A model generated the notes under the pieces. It did no database searches. It was not told the DNA's origin and saw only the letters and a list, made by a program, of their open reading frames with translations. Shown here piece after piece: positions 50,605 to 59,255 of a DNA stretch of 64,000 nucleotides (the stretch's first letter is position 1; the number at the start of each line of letters is the position of its first letter). The DNA lies in assembly GCA_003170135.1 (NCBI GenBank), contig PMZR01000046.1, forward strand, positions 1 through 64,000. The letters run 5' to 3'. The stretch is from Acidobacteriota bacterium (lineage in GTDB: Bacteria; Acidobacteriota; Vicinamibacteria; Vicinamibacterales; Fen-181). The translations under genes were made by a program, and so were the position numbers.

Positions 50605-52434
50605 TCACGTCAGAATCGGTCGCTTCAGGAGTATGTCGCCGTGGGCCTGCACCTGGTGCGCGACCGAGAGAATCAGGTCGTCAGCGAACAGGTTGCCGAC
50701 GATGACGGCGCAGATCGGCTGCGGCTTGAGCGCCGGCGGCGGTTCAGCGGATGCGCCACGGCCGCCGCGCTGCTGTTCGGGCACGTCGAACTTGTAGGGC
50801 ACGACCACGCAGGGGTGCCCGGTCTGCGCGTTGGCGCCGACGTCCGCTGAAGGATTGCCGACGAACATGTCGAGGTCCTTCATGTACTCGGCCCACTTGC
50901 AGACGAGCATGTAGCGCCGGCGCTGGCTCTGCACGTACTCGAATGCGCGCGTGGTGCGGCCGTTCACGAAGCGGGGATTCCAGTCGGCGGGTGCCATCGG
51001 GTTCGCCGGCGGACCGCCAGCAGCTCCCGGCGCGCCCGGCGCTGCTCCGGCGCCGCCCCCACGCCCGCCGCCTCCTCCGGCAACGGGTTCGCGCAGCGCC
51101 GTCAGGTCCAGGCCGGTTTCCTTCGCCTTCCGCACCACGTATTCGTCGAAGGCTGCCGCACCTTCGACGCCGAGCGCGCCGCCGCCGATTCCGGCGACGG
51201 TCGGTCTCGGGCCCACGTCGCGGAGCTTCGCGCCGAGGGCGCGCAGTGCGGCCACGAGCTCCTTGGGCGCACTGGGGTCCACACCGATGCGCAGCGACGC
51301 CAGCGCGATCTGGCGGTCGTATCGGAACGGCGCCATGACGGTGGACGGGTCCTTGTCATCGACGCCGTGAATCGCGTTGAACACCATCGCGCAGTCCTCG
51401 ACGGTGCGGCAGATCGGGCCGACACGGTCCATCGACCAGGCGAGGGTCATGGCGCCGGCGCGACTGACGCGGCCGAACGTCGGGCGCAGCGCGCTCGCTC
51501 CGCAGCGGGTCGAGGGTGACACGATCGAGCCTTGCGTTTCGGTGCCGATGGCGAACGCCACGCAGCCGGCGACGGTCGCGGACGCCGGGCCCGCCGACGA
51601 ACCACTCGAGCCCTGCACCAGGTTCCATGGGTTGTTCGTGCGTCCGCGGAACCACTGATCGTTCTGGGCGAAGAGCCCGGTGGCGAGCTTCGCGACGAGC
51701 ACCGCGCCGGCCTGGCGAATCCGCACGACGACCTCGGCGTCCTCGTCGATGATCCGGGTCTCGAAGTCGGCGCAACCCCACGTCGTCGGCACGCCTTTGG
51801 TCGAAAAGAGGTCCTTGATGCCGTACGGCAGGCCATGCAGCGGGCCGCGGTACTTGCCGGCCTTGATCTCCGCATCGGCCTTTGCGGCTTCCGCCCGCGC
51901 CTGCTCCTCCATGATCGTCACCGCGCAGAGGAGCGTCGGGTTGAGGCGCTTCAGACGCGTCAGGTAGATATCCGTCAACTGTTGCGACGTGATCTTCCGC
52001 TCCTTCAGGAGCGCGGCGAGGCGGTGGGCCGGGAGAAACGCGATGTCGTCGGGTGCTGTCGGCACCGGCCCGCGCCAGGGTTCGACGGTGAAGACGGCAC
52101 GGTCGAACGCGGCGCGGCCGCGTTCCCGCGCCAGTTTCTCCATCATGGCGCCCGTGCCGCCGGGATACGGCTGGAACTGCAGCGCCGGCGCTTCGCCGTT
52201 CCCGAGCGGAGCTGGCGGAGGAGGTGGCTGCTGCTGCGCCGCCGCTCCGCGGCCCTCGGGAGCCGCGCCCGCCACCTGCGCTCGCGCCTTGCCCCCCATC
52301 AATGTGCTGGCTGCCGTCGTGCCGAGCGTCAAGGCGATGAACGTCCGGCGATCCACGCCGCGCGAGGGCGTCGGACCATCTTCGGGGCATGTCTCGGGTT
52401 GCGGGGTGTCACTCGGATTCTTCGGTGCCGTCAC
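50605..52434 (-). CDS. Tat-exported amidase-signature enzyme
   Basis: A 609-residue amidase. The N-terminus has a twin-arginine signal (VDRRTFIALTLGTTAASTLM) after a hydrophilic leader. The Ser-cisSer-Lys triad is visible: Lys in LPYGIKDLFSTKG and the Gly/Ser loop QGSSGSSAGPASATVAG, with GTETQGSIVSPS following. It hydrolyses an amide in the periplasm; substrate unknown. A Gly/Ala/Pro-rich insert of about 35 residues (GGGGGRGGGAGAAPGAPGAA) interrupts the C-terminal half. GTG start at 52434 with GGAGGAG upstream. Confidence 0.85.
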   Translation of the reverse strand: MTAPKNPSDTPQPETCPEDGPTPSRGVDRRTFIALTLGTTAASTLMGGKARAQVAGAAPEGRGAAAQQQPPPPPAPLGNGEAPALQFQPYPGGTGAMMEKLARERGRAAFDRAVFTVEPWRGPVPTAPDDIAFLPAHRLAALLKERKITSQQLTDIYLTRLKRLNPTLLCAVTIMEEQARAEAAKADAEIKAGKYRGPLHGLPYGIKDLFSTKGVPTTWGCADFETRIIDEDAEVVVRIRQAGAVLVAKLATGLFAQNDQWFRGRTNNPWNLVQGSSGSSAGPASATVAGCVAFAIGTETQGSIVSPSTRCGASALRPTFGRVSRAGAMTLAWSMDRVGPICRTVEDCAMVFNAIHGVDDKDPSTVMAPFRYDRQIALASLRIGVDPSAPKELVAALRALGAKLRDVGPRPTVAGIGGGALGVEGAAAFDEYVVRKAKETGLDLTALREPVAGGGGGRGGGAGAAPGAPGAAGGPPANPMAPADWNPRFVNGRTTRAFEYVQSQRRRYMLVCKWAEYMKDLDMFVGNPSADVGANAQTGHPCVVVPYKFDVPEQQRGGRGASAEPPPALKPQPICAVIVGNLFADDLILSVAHQVQAHGDILLKRPILT

Positions 52435-52597
52435 GGTGCTCCTCCATCTCGCGCGCTGACATTCATCAGCCCGATCCTCATCAGGCTTGATCGGAAGGAG
52501 CGAAGCATACACCGGCACCAGGGTGAATGCCACGTGGGGAAGGCGTTCCGGGGACGAACCGATCGTGTGGAGTTGAGAATCGCGAACGCCGTGAAGC

Positions 52598-53548
52598 CTA
52601 CCGCATCGTCCACACCGCGGCGACCGCCGCCAGGGCCGCCAGGCACAGGAGAAGCAGGAAGACGATGAGCCACGCGCGCCGGCGGCGGGGGGCGCGCACG
52701 GGCAGCGGCATGCGCGTGTCGGCGTTCTCGTCGGCCTCGAGTCTGGCGCCGACCTCGCGAAGCTCCGCGGCGATGGTCGCGGCGCTGTCGCAGCGAGTGT
52801 CCACGCTCTTCGCCAGGCACCGCTCGACGATGCGATCGAGGGTGTCGGGCACGCGGGCATTCAGATGGCTCGGCGGAGGCGGCGTGCGGCTGAGAATCGC
52901 CACCGCGGTGTCGGCCGCCGTCGCGGCGCCGAACGGCTGGGTGCCGGTCAGCATCTCGGACAGCACGCAGCCCAGCGAGAAGATGTCCGCGCGCGCGTCG
53001 CCCCGTGCGCCGAGCACCCGCTCGGGCGCCATGCACTCGACATCGTCCGGGGTCAGCGACGGGTTGGACTGAATCTGCTCGTCGACCGGCAGCGACGGGA
53101 AGCCGAACCCGAGGACCTTCACGCGGCCCTTCTGCGTGACGACGATTGACTCGGGATTGAGCGCGCCGTGCACGAAGCCCTGGCCGTGCGCGTCGGCGAG
53201 GGCATCGGCCAACTGGACGCCCAGATCGACCGCGCGGCGCACGTTCAACGGGCTGCCGGCGACCGCCGCGCGCAGCGTTTCGCCCGGCGTGTGCTCGAAG
53301 ACGAGGAAGTCCTTCCCGTCCTCGTCGCCCACCTGGAACAGCGCGGCGATGTTGGGATGCGAAAGCGGCAGCACCGCGCGGGCCGCGGCGAGGATGGCGT
53401 CGCGACGCCCGGCGTCGGCGGTCACCTCGGCGCGCAGGATCTTGATCGTGACGGTGCGCCCGAGCGCCGTGTCGGTCGCTCGGTAGACCTCGGCGACTCG
53501 GTCGGTCGCGACGCGGTCGCCCAGGTTGTAATGCGCGAGAGAAAGCAT
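52598..53548 (-). CDS. Membrane-anchored Ser/Thr pseudokinase
   Basis: A 316-residue protein with a bacterial eukaryotic-like kinase fold and one C-terminal membrane helix (about 290-312). The ATP-anchoring Lys36 in VTIKIL and an APER segment are kept. The catalytic HRD motif reads HGA (127-129), the following KPEN is NPES, and DFG reads GFG (147-149). Phosphotransfer is therefore very unlikely, and it should act as a scaffold or sensor. The start at 53548 precedes the first conserved strand (LSLAHYNLGDRV). No PASTA or other extracytoplasmic domain follows the membrane helix. Confidence 0.85.
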   Translation of the reverse strand: MLSLAHYNLGDRVATDRVAEVYRATDTALGRTVTIKILRAEVTADAGRRDAILAAARAVLPLSHPNIAALFQVGDEDGKDFLVFEHTPGETLRAAVAGSPLNVRRAVDLGVQLADALADAHGQGFVHGALNPESIVVTQKGRVKVLGFGFPSLPVDEQIQSNPSLTPDDVECMAPERVLGARGDARADIFSLGCVLSEMLTGTQPFGAATAADTAVAILSRTPPPPSHLNARVPDTLDRIVERCLAKSVDTRCDSAATIAAELREVGARLEADENADTRMPLPVRAPRRRRAWLIVFLLLLCLAALAAVAAVWTMR

Positions 53549-53656
53549 CGGTTGGATCACGCCGGGATCAGCGATCTTGGGAACACAGCGCCCGCCCGCA
53601 TTATACAGCCCGGGCGCCGGCACGCCCCGGCGCCGGGCGGACGCGCTGCACGGAAA

Positions 53657-54406
53657 TTACTTCCTGGGCTTCGACGGGCGGATCTCCACGCGGCTCGGCA
53701 GGCTGCGCGGATCGTGCATCAGGAGATCGACGACCGCGCGCGCGACGTCCTCGGGCGCGAGCTTCCACTCGGTGCCGACGCCGTCGTGCGTTCCGGCGAA
53801 CTCGGTGCGCACCGAGCCGGGCAGGATGCAGCTGACGCGGATGTCGTCGTAGCGCACCTCCTGCATCAGCGCCTCGCTGAACGCGTTCAGCCCGGCCTTG
53901 GTGGCGCAGTAGGCGGCGGCGCCTGCGAACGGGTTCTTCGCCGCGAGGCTGCTGATGTTCACGATCCAGCCGCCGCCGCGCCGGCGCAGGTGCGGAATCG
54001 CAGCCCGGCAGCCGTGAAAGACGCCAGTCAGGTTCGTGTCGATCGTGTCGCGCCACTGCTCGAGCGGCTGCGCGGCCACCTCGCCGAAGCTGCCGATGCC
54101 GGCGTTGTTCACCAGGATGTCGAGGCCGCCGAAGAGGTCGGCGGCGGCGCTCATCGTCCGCTCGACCGAGGCGTAGTCGCGCACGTCGGCGATCCGGACC
54201 TCGAAGCGGCCCCGCTTCCCGCCCGTCGCTGTGGCGCCGGCTGCGGCGACGCGCTCGCGCGCCTCTTTCACGTGTTCATCGGTGCGCGCCGTCCCGATGA
54301 CGTCCACACCCTGCTCGACGAGCGCGGCGACAATCGCGAGGCCGATGCCGCGCGTGGCGCCGGTGACAATCGCAACTTTTCCTTCGAGGCGTGGCGTAAC
54401 AGGCAT
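53657..54406 (-). CDS. Short-chain dehydrogenase/reductase
   Basis: A 249-residue classical SDR. NAD(P)-binding TGATRGIG (about 15-22), NNAGIG, the catalytic Ser in VNISSLA and Tyr-x3-Lys in YCATKAG are present, with PGSVRTEF after. Arg within GTARTDE after the second strand suggests NADP preference. Substrate not deducible. It follows the ECF sigma gene on the same strand with a palindrome in between. Confidence 0.88.
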   Translation of the reverse strand: MPVTPRLEGKVAIVTGATRGIGLAIVAALVEQGVDVIGTARTDEHVKEARERVAAAGATATGGKRGRFEVRIADVRDYASVERTMSAAADLFGGLDILVNNAGIGSFGEVAAQPLEQWRDTIDTNLTGVFHGCRAAIPHLRRRGGGWIVNISSLAAKNPFAGAAAYCATKAGLNAFSEALMQEVRYDDIRVSCILPGSVRTEFAGTHDGVGTEWKLAPEDVARAVVDLLMHDPRSLPSRVEIRPSKPRK

Positions 54407-54424
54407 GCTTCGAGAATAGCAGGT

Positions 54425-54467
54425 GGGGTCAGGTCTTGAACTGCCATTTTTTTCACGACCTGACCCC
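54425..54467. repeat. REP-like palindrome (GGGGTCAGGTC...GACCTGACCCC)
   Basis: An 11-bp perfect inverted repeat, GGGGTCAGGTC (54425-54435) and GACCTGACCCC (54457-54467), around a 21-base loop containing TTGAACT and a T7 run. This resembles REP palindromes mobilised by REP-associated tyrosine transposases. It lies 18 bp after the SDR start and 3 bp before the ECF sigma stop, and may also end the sigma-factor transcript. Confidence 0.65.
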
Positions 54468-54470
54468 AGG

Positions 54471-55106
54471 CTAGTGGCGGATGAGGGGGCTGCCGGGGTG
54501 GTGCAGGGACAGGCCGCCTGCGAACTCCGAGAGCCGATCGCGCAGGATCAGCCGGCCGCGGTGCAAACGCGACTTCAGCGTCTGGTCTTTGACGCGCAAC
54601 ACGGCGCTCGCCTCCTCGGTCGAGAGCCCCTGCACGTCGCGCAGCAGCACCGGCAGCCGGTAGATGGGCGGCAAGTCGCGCAGCGCCTTGATGAGCCGCT
54701 GCCTCAGCTGCGCGCGCATGATCTCGTCGTCGGCCAGCGCGGACCAGTCGGCCACCTCGCGCGGTTTCGGCGACCGGTCGTCGGCATCGGGAAGATGAGA
54801 AACCGCCGACGTCGCCTGAAGCTCGAGCGAGCGCGCCCGCGCCGAGCGCAGGCGGGACATCGCGGTGTTGAACGTGATGCGGTAGATCCAGGATGAGAGC
54901 GCCGAGTCGCCGCGGAAGGCGTCGATGCGGCGACACACTTTCAAGAGGACGTCCTGGGCCACTTCCTCCGCGTCCTCGCGGTTTCGCGTGTAGCGGAGCG
55001 CCAGTTGGAGGATCCTGGGACCGTAGGAGTCCGACAGTTCGGCAATGGCCGTCTGGTCGCCGTCGCGGATGCGCTCGACGAGTTGTTTCTCGGCCGAATC
55101 TCGCAT
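54471..55106 (-). CDS. ECF-family RNA polymerase sigma factor
   Basis: A 211-residue sigma70-family factor. Region 2 includes RYTRNREDAEEVAQDVLLKV and SSWIYRITFNTAMSRLR (-10 recognition). Region 4 includes LPPIYRLPVLLRDVQGLSTE and LRVKDQTLKSRLHRGR (-35 recognition). An acidic linker joins the two. No anti-sigma factor gene is adjacent, although the family usually has one. Divergent from the HAD gene. Confidence 0.9.
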   Translation of the reverse strand: MRDSAEKQLVERIRDGDQTAIAELSDSYGPRILQLALRYTRNREDAEEVAQDVLLKVCRRIDAFRGDSALSSWIYRITFNTAMSRLRSARARSLELQATSAVSHLPDADDRSPKPREVADWSALADDEIMRAQLRQRLIKALRDLPPIYRLPVLLRDVQGLSTEEASAVLRVKDQTLKSRLHRGRLILRDRLSEFAGGLSLHHPGSPLIRH

Positions 55107-55214
55107 ATTGGGGGCTCGTGTCGCTTGTGTCAGGCGGCGATCGACCGCCTGCCGGTCATATCTCTGCCGTTAACGATTACGCTTCTACAACACGATTCGC
55201 GGTTCGTTTATTCC

Positions 55215-55973
55215 ATGTCCGCCAAGCCCAGCCGTTCGCCCGGCCTTCGAGCGCGCGCGGTCTTCTTCGATCTCGCCGGCACGCTTGTCACGGTGCGCGG
55301 CGGCATCGGTGCGCAATATTCGACCATCGCCCGCCAGTACGGCGTCGAGGCCGACGCGTCGGCCATCGACGCGGCGTTTCCGCGCGCCCTTGCCGCGGCC
55401 GGCCGCATGGCGTTCCCCGCTGCCGACGCGGCTGAGGTGGCGGCACTCGAGAGGCGTTTCTGGAAGAACCTCGTCCGGCTGGTCTTCGCCGAAGTCGGGG
55501 GGCTGCCCCGGTTCGAACCCGGGCAGTTCGACCGCTACTTCGACCACCTGTTCGATTACTTTGCGACGGCCGCCGGCTGGAGCGTCTACCCCGACGTGGT
55601 TCCCGCGATCGACGGCCTGAAGCGCCAGGGCTTCATCGTCGGCGTCATCACCAACTTCGATTCGCGGGTGTTCGCGCTCGTTGACGCCGTCGGTCTCGCG
55701 CCCCTGCTCGATTCGATCACCGTTCCGGCGCTGGCCGGCGCCGCGAAGCCCGACGCCGCGATCTTCGACTACGCGCTGGCGCGGCACGGACTGCGCGCGT
55801 CCGACGCGGTTCAGATCGGGGATTCGCGAGACGATGACATCGACGGCGCGCGGGCGGCGGGAATGCAGGCCGTGCTCGTCGATCGGAAAGGCCGCTTCGA
55901 GGAGGTCGCGGGCGAGACTGCGCGCGTCAGAACACTGGACGAGCTGCCTGCGATCCTTCGCCTCCGACGGTGA
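55215..55973 (+). CDS. HAD-superfamily hydrolase with altered first motif
   Basis: A 252-residue HAD protein with an alpha-helical cap. Motif I reads FFDLAGTL: the nucleophile Asp is present but the second Asp (acid/base) is Ala, as in HDHD3/REG-2-like members. Motif II is VITNFDSR, motif III Lys is in AGAAKPDAAIF and motif IV is GDSRDDDIDGARAAGM. Phosphatase activity may be weak or altered. ATG at 55215. Its last 47 bp overlap the convergent lipB gene. Confidence 0.82.
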   Translation: MSAKPSRSPGLRARAVFFDLAGTLVTVRGGIGAQYSTIARQYGVEADASAIDAAFPRALAAAGRMAFPAADAAEVAALERRFWKNLVRLVFAEVGGLPRFEPGQFDRYFDHLFDYFATAAGWSVYPDVVPAIDGLKRQGFIVGVITNFDSRVFALVDAVGLAPLLDSITVPALAGAAKPDAAIFDYALARHGLRASDAVQIGDSRDDDIDGARAAGMQAVLVDRKGRFEEVAGETARVRTLDELPAILRLRR

Positions 55974-56613
55974 CGCTCCCGAACACGTCGCAGAAGTGCC
56001 GGGCCACGCGCTCCTCGACCTCGTCGAACGCAACCTCGCGCCCGAGCAGCTTCTCGAGCGAGGTGACGCCGCGGTCGCTGATGCCGCACGGCACGATCAG
56101 CCTGAAGTACTCGAGGTTCGTCGACACGTTGAACGCGAAGCCGTGGCTGGTGATCCAGCGAGAAATGCGGATGCCGATGGCGGCGATCTTCTCGTGGCCA
56201 ACCCACACGCCGGTCAGGCCCGGAATGCGTCCGGCCTCGATGCCGTAGTCCGCCACGGTCCGGATGAGGACGGTCTCGATGCCGCGAACGTAGGTGTGCA
56301 CGTCGCAGCGATCGGGTTTCAGGTCCAGGATCGGATAGCCGACCAGTTGTCCCGGCCCGTGATAGGTGACGTCGCCGCCGCGGCCCGTTTCGAACACCGT
56401 GACACCGAGGTCGGACAATCGCGCGGGGGTCGCCAGGATGTGCGAACGTCCGCCGTCGCCGCGGGCGCCCAGCGTGAGCACGTGCGGGTGCTGGAGCAGC
56501 AGCAGGACGTCGCCGATGCGCCCGTGCCGGCGCTCTTCGGCCAGCACGGTCTGCAGGTCGAGCGCCTCGCCGTAGGGGACGGTTCCCAGGTGGCGCACGT
56601 CGAGCGTCCTCAC
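55927..56613 (-). CDS. lipB: Octanoyl-[acyl-carrier protein] transferase LipB
   Basis: A 228-residue LipB. Signature GRGGDVTYHGPGQLVGYPIL and KIAAIGIRISRWITSHGFAF are present, with the acyl-thioester Cys in IVPCGISDRG. It moves octanoate from ACP to the lipoyl domains of 2-oxoacid dehydrogenases; the adjacent E2 is a direct client. The GTG at 56613 is chosen because GGAGGGGG precedes it; an ATG at 56628 overlaps the E2 stop but has no ribosome-binding site. Last gene of the dehydrogenase operon. No lipA is seen in this window. Confidence 0.92.
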   Translation of the reverse strand: MRTLDVRHLGTVPYGEALDLQTVLAEERRHGRIGDVLLLLQHPHVLTLGARGDGGRSHILATPARLSDLGVTVFETGRGGDVTYHGPGQLVGYPILDLKPDRCDVHTYVRGIETVLIRTVADYGIEAGRIPGLTGVWVGHEKIAAIGIRISRWITSHGFAFNVSTNLEYFRLIVPCGISDRGVTSLEKLLGREVAFDEVEERVARHFCDVFGSVTVGGEGSQAARPVF

Positions 56614-56627
56614 TCGGCCCCCCTCCA

Positions 56628-58079
56628 TCACACCATCGCCTCGTCGAAATTCTCGAGCTGCTTCTTCACGATCGACATGAACTGGTCGGCGATCGCACCG
56701 TCGATCAGCCGGTGATCGTATCCCAGCGAGAGGTACGCCCGCTGGCGAATCGCGATCGCATCGTCGACGATGACCGGCCGCTTCTCGACGGCGCCCACGC
56801 CGAGGATGGCGACCTGCGGCTGTCTGATGATCGGCATGCCGAACAGCGCGCCGAACACGCCGGGGTTGGTAATCGTGAAGGTCCCGCCCTGGACCTCCTC
56901 CGGCTTCAGTTGCTTGGCGCGGGCGCGGTTCGCCAGGTCGTTGATGGCGCGACTGAGCCCGAGGACGTTCTTCTCGTCGGCGTGCTTGATGACCGGGACG
57001 ATCAGGCCCCACTCGAGGGCGACCGCGACGCCGATGTTGACGTCGCGCTTGTAGACGATGTTGTCCCCGTCGACCGACGCGTTCACCACGGGCACGGCGC
57101 GCAGCGCATCGACGGCCGCCTTGATGATGAAGGGCATGAAGGTCAGCTTCACGCCGAGGCGTTCGTACTCGTCCTTCTTCCTGGTGCGCAGCTGCGACAC
57201 GCGCGTGAAGTCCACCTCGAACACCGAGTGGACGTGGGCCGAGGTCCGCTTGCTGAGGATCATGTGCTCGGCGATGCGGCGCCGCATCACCGACATCGGC
57301 ACCACCTCGACGTTCTCGCCGGGGCGGAACGCGGGCGCTTGTGCGACCTGGGGCGGCGCAGGCTCGTGTTCGGGTTGAGCGGGCGCCCCTGCGGGTCCGG
57401 CGGGAACGGACGCGGCCGGCGCCTTCGCCCGACCTTCCAGGAACTCGAAGATATCGTGCTTGGTCACGCGGCCGTTGATGCCCGACCCGGGAATCGCACT
57501 GATGTCGACGTTGTGTTCGCGCGCGATCTTGCGAACCAGCGGCGACGACTTCTGCCGCTGAAGATCTTCCCTGCCAAGCGGCGCCACGGTGGACGCAGGC
57601 GGTTGCGCGCTTGAGGTTGGTTGCGCATCCGCAGCCTGCGGCGTGCCATCGCCCTGCGGCGCCGGTGCCGGCGGCGCCGCCGCGGCCGGAAACGGTCGTT
57701 GCGCGACCGGGGCGGTTGGTTGCGCGACCGGAGCGGCCGGTTGCGCCGGCGCAGGCGTCGAGATTGCCTGCGCCGGCTCGGCGGATGGGCGCGACGCCGG
57801 CGCAGACGCGGGTTCCTGCGGCACGGGTCCGGGAGCTTCTCCCTGGTCGCCAATGACAGCGACCACGCTGTTCACCGCGACCGTCTCCCCTTCCTTCGCC
57901 CGGATCTCGCGCACCACGCCGGCGGCCGGCGACGGGATCTCGGCGTCAACCTTGTCGGTCGAGATCTCGAACAGCGGCTCGTCCCGATCGATGCGATCGC
58001 CGACCTTCTTGATCCATCGCACGATCGTGCCTTCGGCGATCGACTCCCCCATCTGCGGCATCACGACGTTGGTAGGCAT
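56628..58079 (-). CDS. Dihydrolipoamide acyltransferase (E2) of a 2-oxoacid dehydrogenase complex
   Basis: A 483-residue E2 with one N-terminal lipoyl domain (lipoyl Lys43 in EISTDKVDAE), a long Ala/Pro-rich linker, a peripheral subunit-binding domain (about 177-212, SPLVRKIAREHNVDISAIPG), a second linker and the catalytic domain with the His/Asp motif SLGYDHRLIDGA near residue 455. It forms the complex core and passes the acyl group to CoA. Start at 58079 with GAGGAG upstream. Substrate class (pyruvate, 2-oxoglutarate or branched-chain) is not decided; the E1 alpha/beta partner excludes the single-chain OGDH type. Confidence 0.93.
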   Translation of the reverse strand: MPTNVVMPQMGESIAEGTIVRWIKKVGDRIDRDEPLFEISTDKVDAEIPSPAAGVVREIRAKEGETVAVNSVVAVIGDQGEAPGPVPQEPASAPASRPSAEPAQAISTPAPAQPAAPVAQPTAPVAQRPFPAAAAPPAPAPQGDGTPQAADAQPTSSAQPPASTVAPLGREDLQRQKSSPLVRKIAREHNVDISAIPGSGINGRVTKHDIFEFLEGRAKAPAASVPAGPAGAPAQPEHEPAPPQVAQAPAFRPGENVEVVPMSVMRRRIAEHMILSKRTSAHVHSVFEVDFTRVSQLRTRKKDEYERLGVKLTFMPFIIKAAVDALRAVPVVNASVDGDNIVYKRDVNIGVAVALEWGLIVPVIKHADEKNVLGLSRAINDLANRARAKQLKPEEVQGGTFTITNPGVFGALFGMPIIRQPQVAILGVGAVEKRPVIVDDAIAIRQRAYLSLGYDHRLIDGAIADQFMSIVKKQLENFDEAMV

Positions 58080-58098
58080 CGCGCTCCTCGGACAAAAG

Positions 58099-58150
58099 GG
58101 CTTAAGGCATACGGCTCAGGACTCGAGCCGTAAGCCATGAGCCTTAAGCC
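58099..58150. repeat. Palindromic heptamer array between E1-beta and E2
   Basis: A gap-free run of 7-bp units: GGCTTAA, GGCATAC, GGCTCAG, GACTCGA, GCCGTAA, GCCATGA, GCCTTAA, then GCC. The first half is the inverse complement type of the second half (GGCTTAAGGC pairs with GCCTTAAGCC), so the intercistronic mRNA should fold into a hairpin. Confidence 0.9.
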
Positions 58151-58157
58151 TCTTCCA

Positions 58158-59132
58158 TCAATATCGCACCAGTGTCCGTACCGCGTCGACCACCTTGTCA
58201 ACGCCCGGCATGAACGCGTGTTCGAGCGGCGGGCTGTAGGGAACCGGCGTATCGAGCGACCCGAGCCGCGTGACGGGTGCGTCGAGGTACTCGAACCCTT
58301 CCTCCCCGATGCAGGCGGCGATCTCGCCGCCGATCCCTCCGGTGCGCGCCGCCTCGTGCAACACGAGCGCGCGACTGGTCCTTGCGACCGACTCGAGGAT
58401 CGTCTCGCGATCGAGCGGCGCGAGCGTGCGCAGGTCGAGCACCTCGACGTCGATCCCGTCCTCGTCTGCGCGTGCGGCCGCCTCGAGCGCCACGTGCACC
58501 ATGGCGCCGAAGGTCACGATGGTCGCATCGCTTCCCTGCCTGCGCACGACGGCCTTGCCGATCGGGACGACGTAATCGCCCGACGGCACTTCCTCCTTGA
58601 GGCGGCGGTACAGGTACTTGTGTTCGAGGAAGAGCACCGGGTCATCGTCCCGGATCGCCGCCTTCAACAGGCCTTTCGCGTCGGTGGGCGTGGAGGGCTC
58701 GACGATTTTCAACCCGGCGGTGTGAGCGAAGTACGCCTCCGGGTTGCCGGAGTGGAACGGACCGCCGCCGACGCCGCCGCCGCACGGCCCGCGGACCACC
58801 AGCGGGACGCCGGCGCCCCAGCGGTAGCGGCTCTTCGCGGCAAAGTTGGTGAGGATGTTGAAGCAGCACGCGATGAAATCGATGAACTGCATCTCGGCGA
58901 CCGGACGCATGCCGGTGTAAGCCGCGCCAATGGCCGCGCCGACGATCGCCGTCTCCGAGATCGGCGTGTCGATCACGCGGTCGCGCCCGAACCTGGCCAG
59001 CAGACCCTCGGTGGCCTTGAACGCCCCTCCGTATGTCCCGACGTCCTCACCGATCACGAAGACGCGTTCGTCGCGCGCCATCTCCTCGTTCAGGGCGTCG
59101 CGAATGGCGTCGAGGTAGGTGATCGGGGCCAT
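58158..59132 (-). CDS. 2-oxoacid dehydrogenase E1 component, beta subunit
   Basis: A 324-residue transketolase-like E1 beta. It begins with DAIRDALNEEMARDERVFVI and GEDVGTYGGAFKATEGL, and contains ETAIVGAAIGAAYTGMRPVAE and RGPCGGGVGGGPFHSGNPEA, all conserved. With E1 alpha it forms the thiamine-diphosphate heterotetramer that decarboxylates a 2-oxoacid. Heptamer arrays lie on both sides of the gene within the operon. Confidence 0.93.
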   Translation of the reverse strand: MAPITYLDAIRDALNEEMARDERVFVIGEDVGTYGGAFKATEGLLARFGRDRVIDTPISETAIVGAAIGAAYTGMRPVAEMQFIDFIACCFNILTNFAAKSRYRWGAGVPLVVRGPCGGGVGGGPFHSGNPEAYFAHTAGLKIVEPSTPTDAKGLLKAAIRDDDPVLFLEHKYLYRRLKEEVPSGDYVVPIGKAVVRRQGSDATIVTFGAMVHVALEAAARADEDGIDVEVLDLRTLAPLDRETILESVARTSRALVLHEAARTGGIGGEIAACIGEEGFEYLDAPVTRLGSLDTPVPYSPPLEHAFMPGVDKVVDAVRTLVRY

Positions 59133-59142
59133 GTGATCCTGT

Positions 59143-59254
59143 CAGGAACCTAGGAACCTAGGAATCAGGAGCCAGGAATCAGGACCGGACACCGGACACC
59201 TGACTCCTGATTCCTGACTCCTGATTCCTGACTCCTGATTCCTGATTCCTGATT
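59143..59254. repeat. Long heptamer array between E1-alpha and E1-beta
   Basis: The right half is eight perfect consecutive 7-bp units alternating CCTGACT and CCTGATT (59199-59254). The left half carries the inverse type (AGGAATC, AGGAGCC, AGGAATC, with AGGAACCT before), and CCGGACA twice lies between. The whole can fold as a long imperfect hairpin. It ends 1 bp before the E1-alpha stop codon. Confidence 0.9.
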
Positions 59255-59255
59255 C

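Noticed and set aside
59143-59254. A possible CRISPR array or coding repeat.
   Set aside because: The units are 7 bp and contiguous, with no spacers, and no cas genes are in the window.
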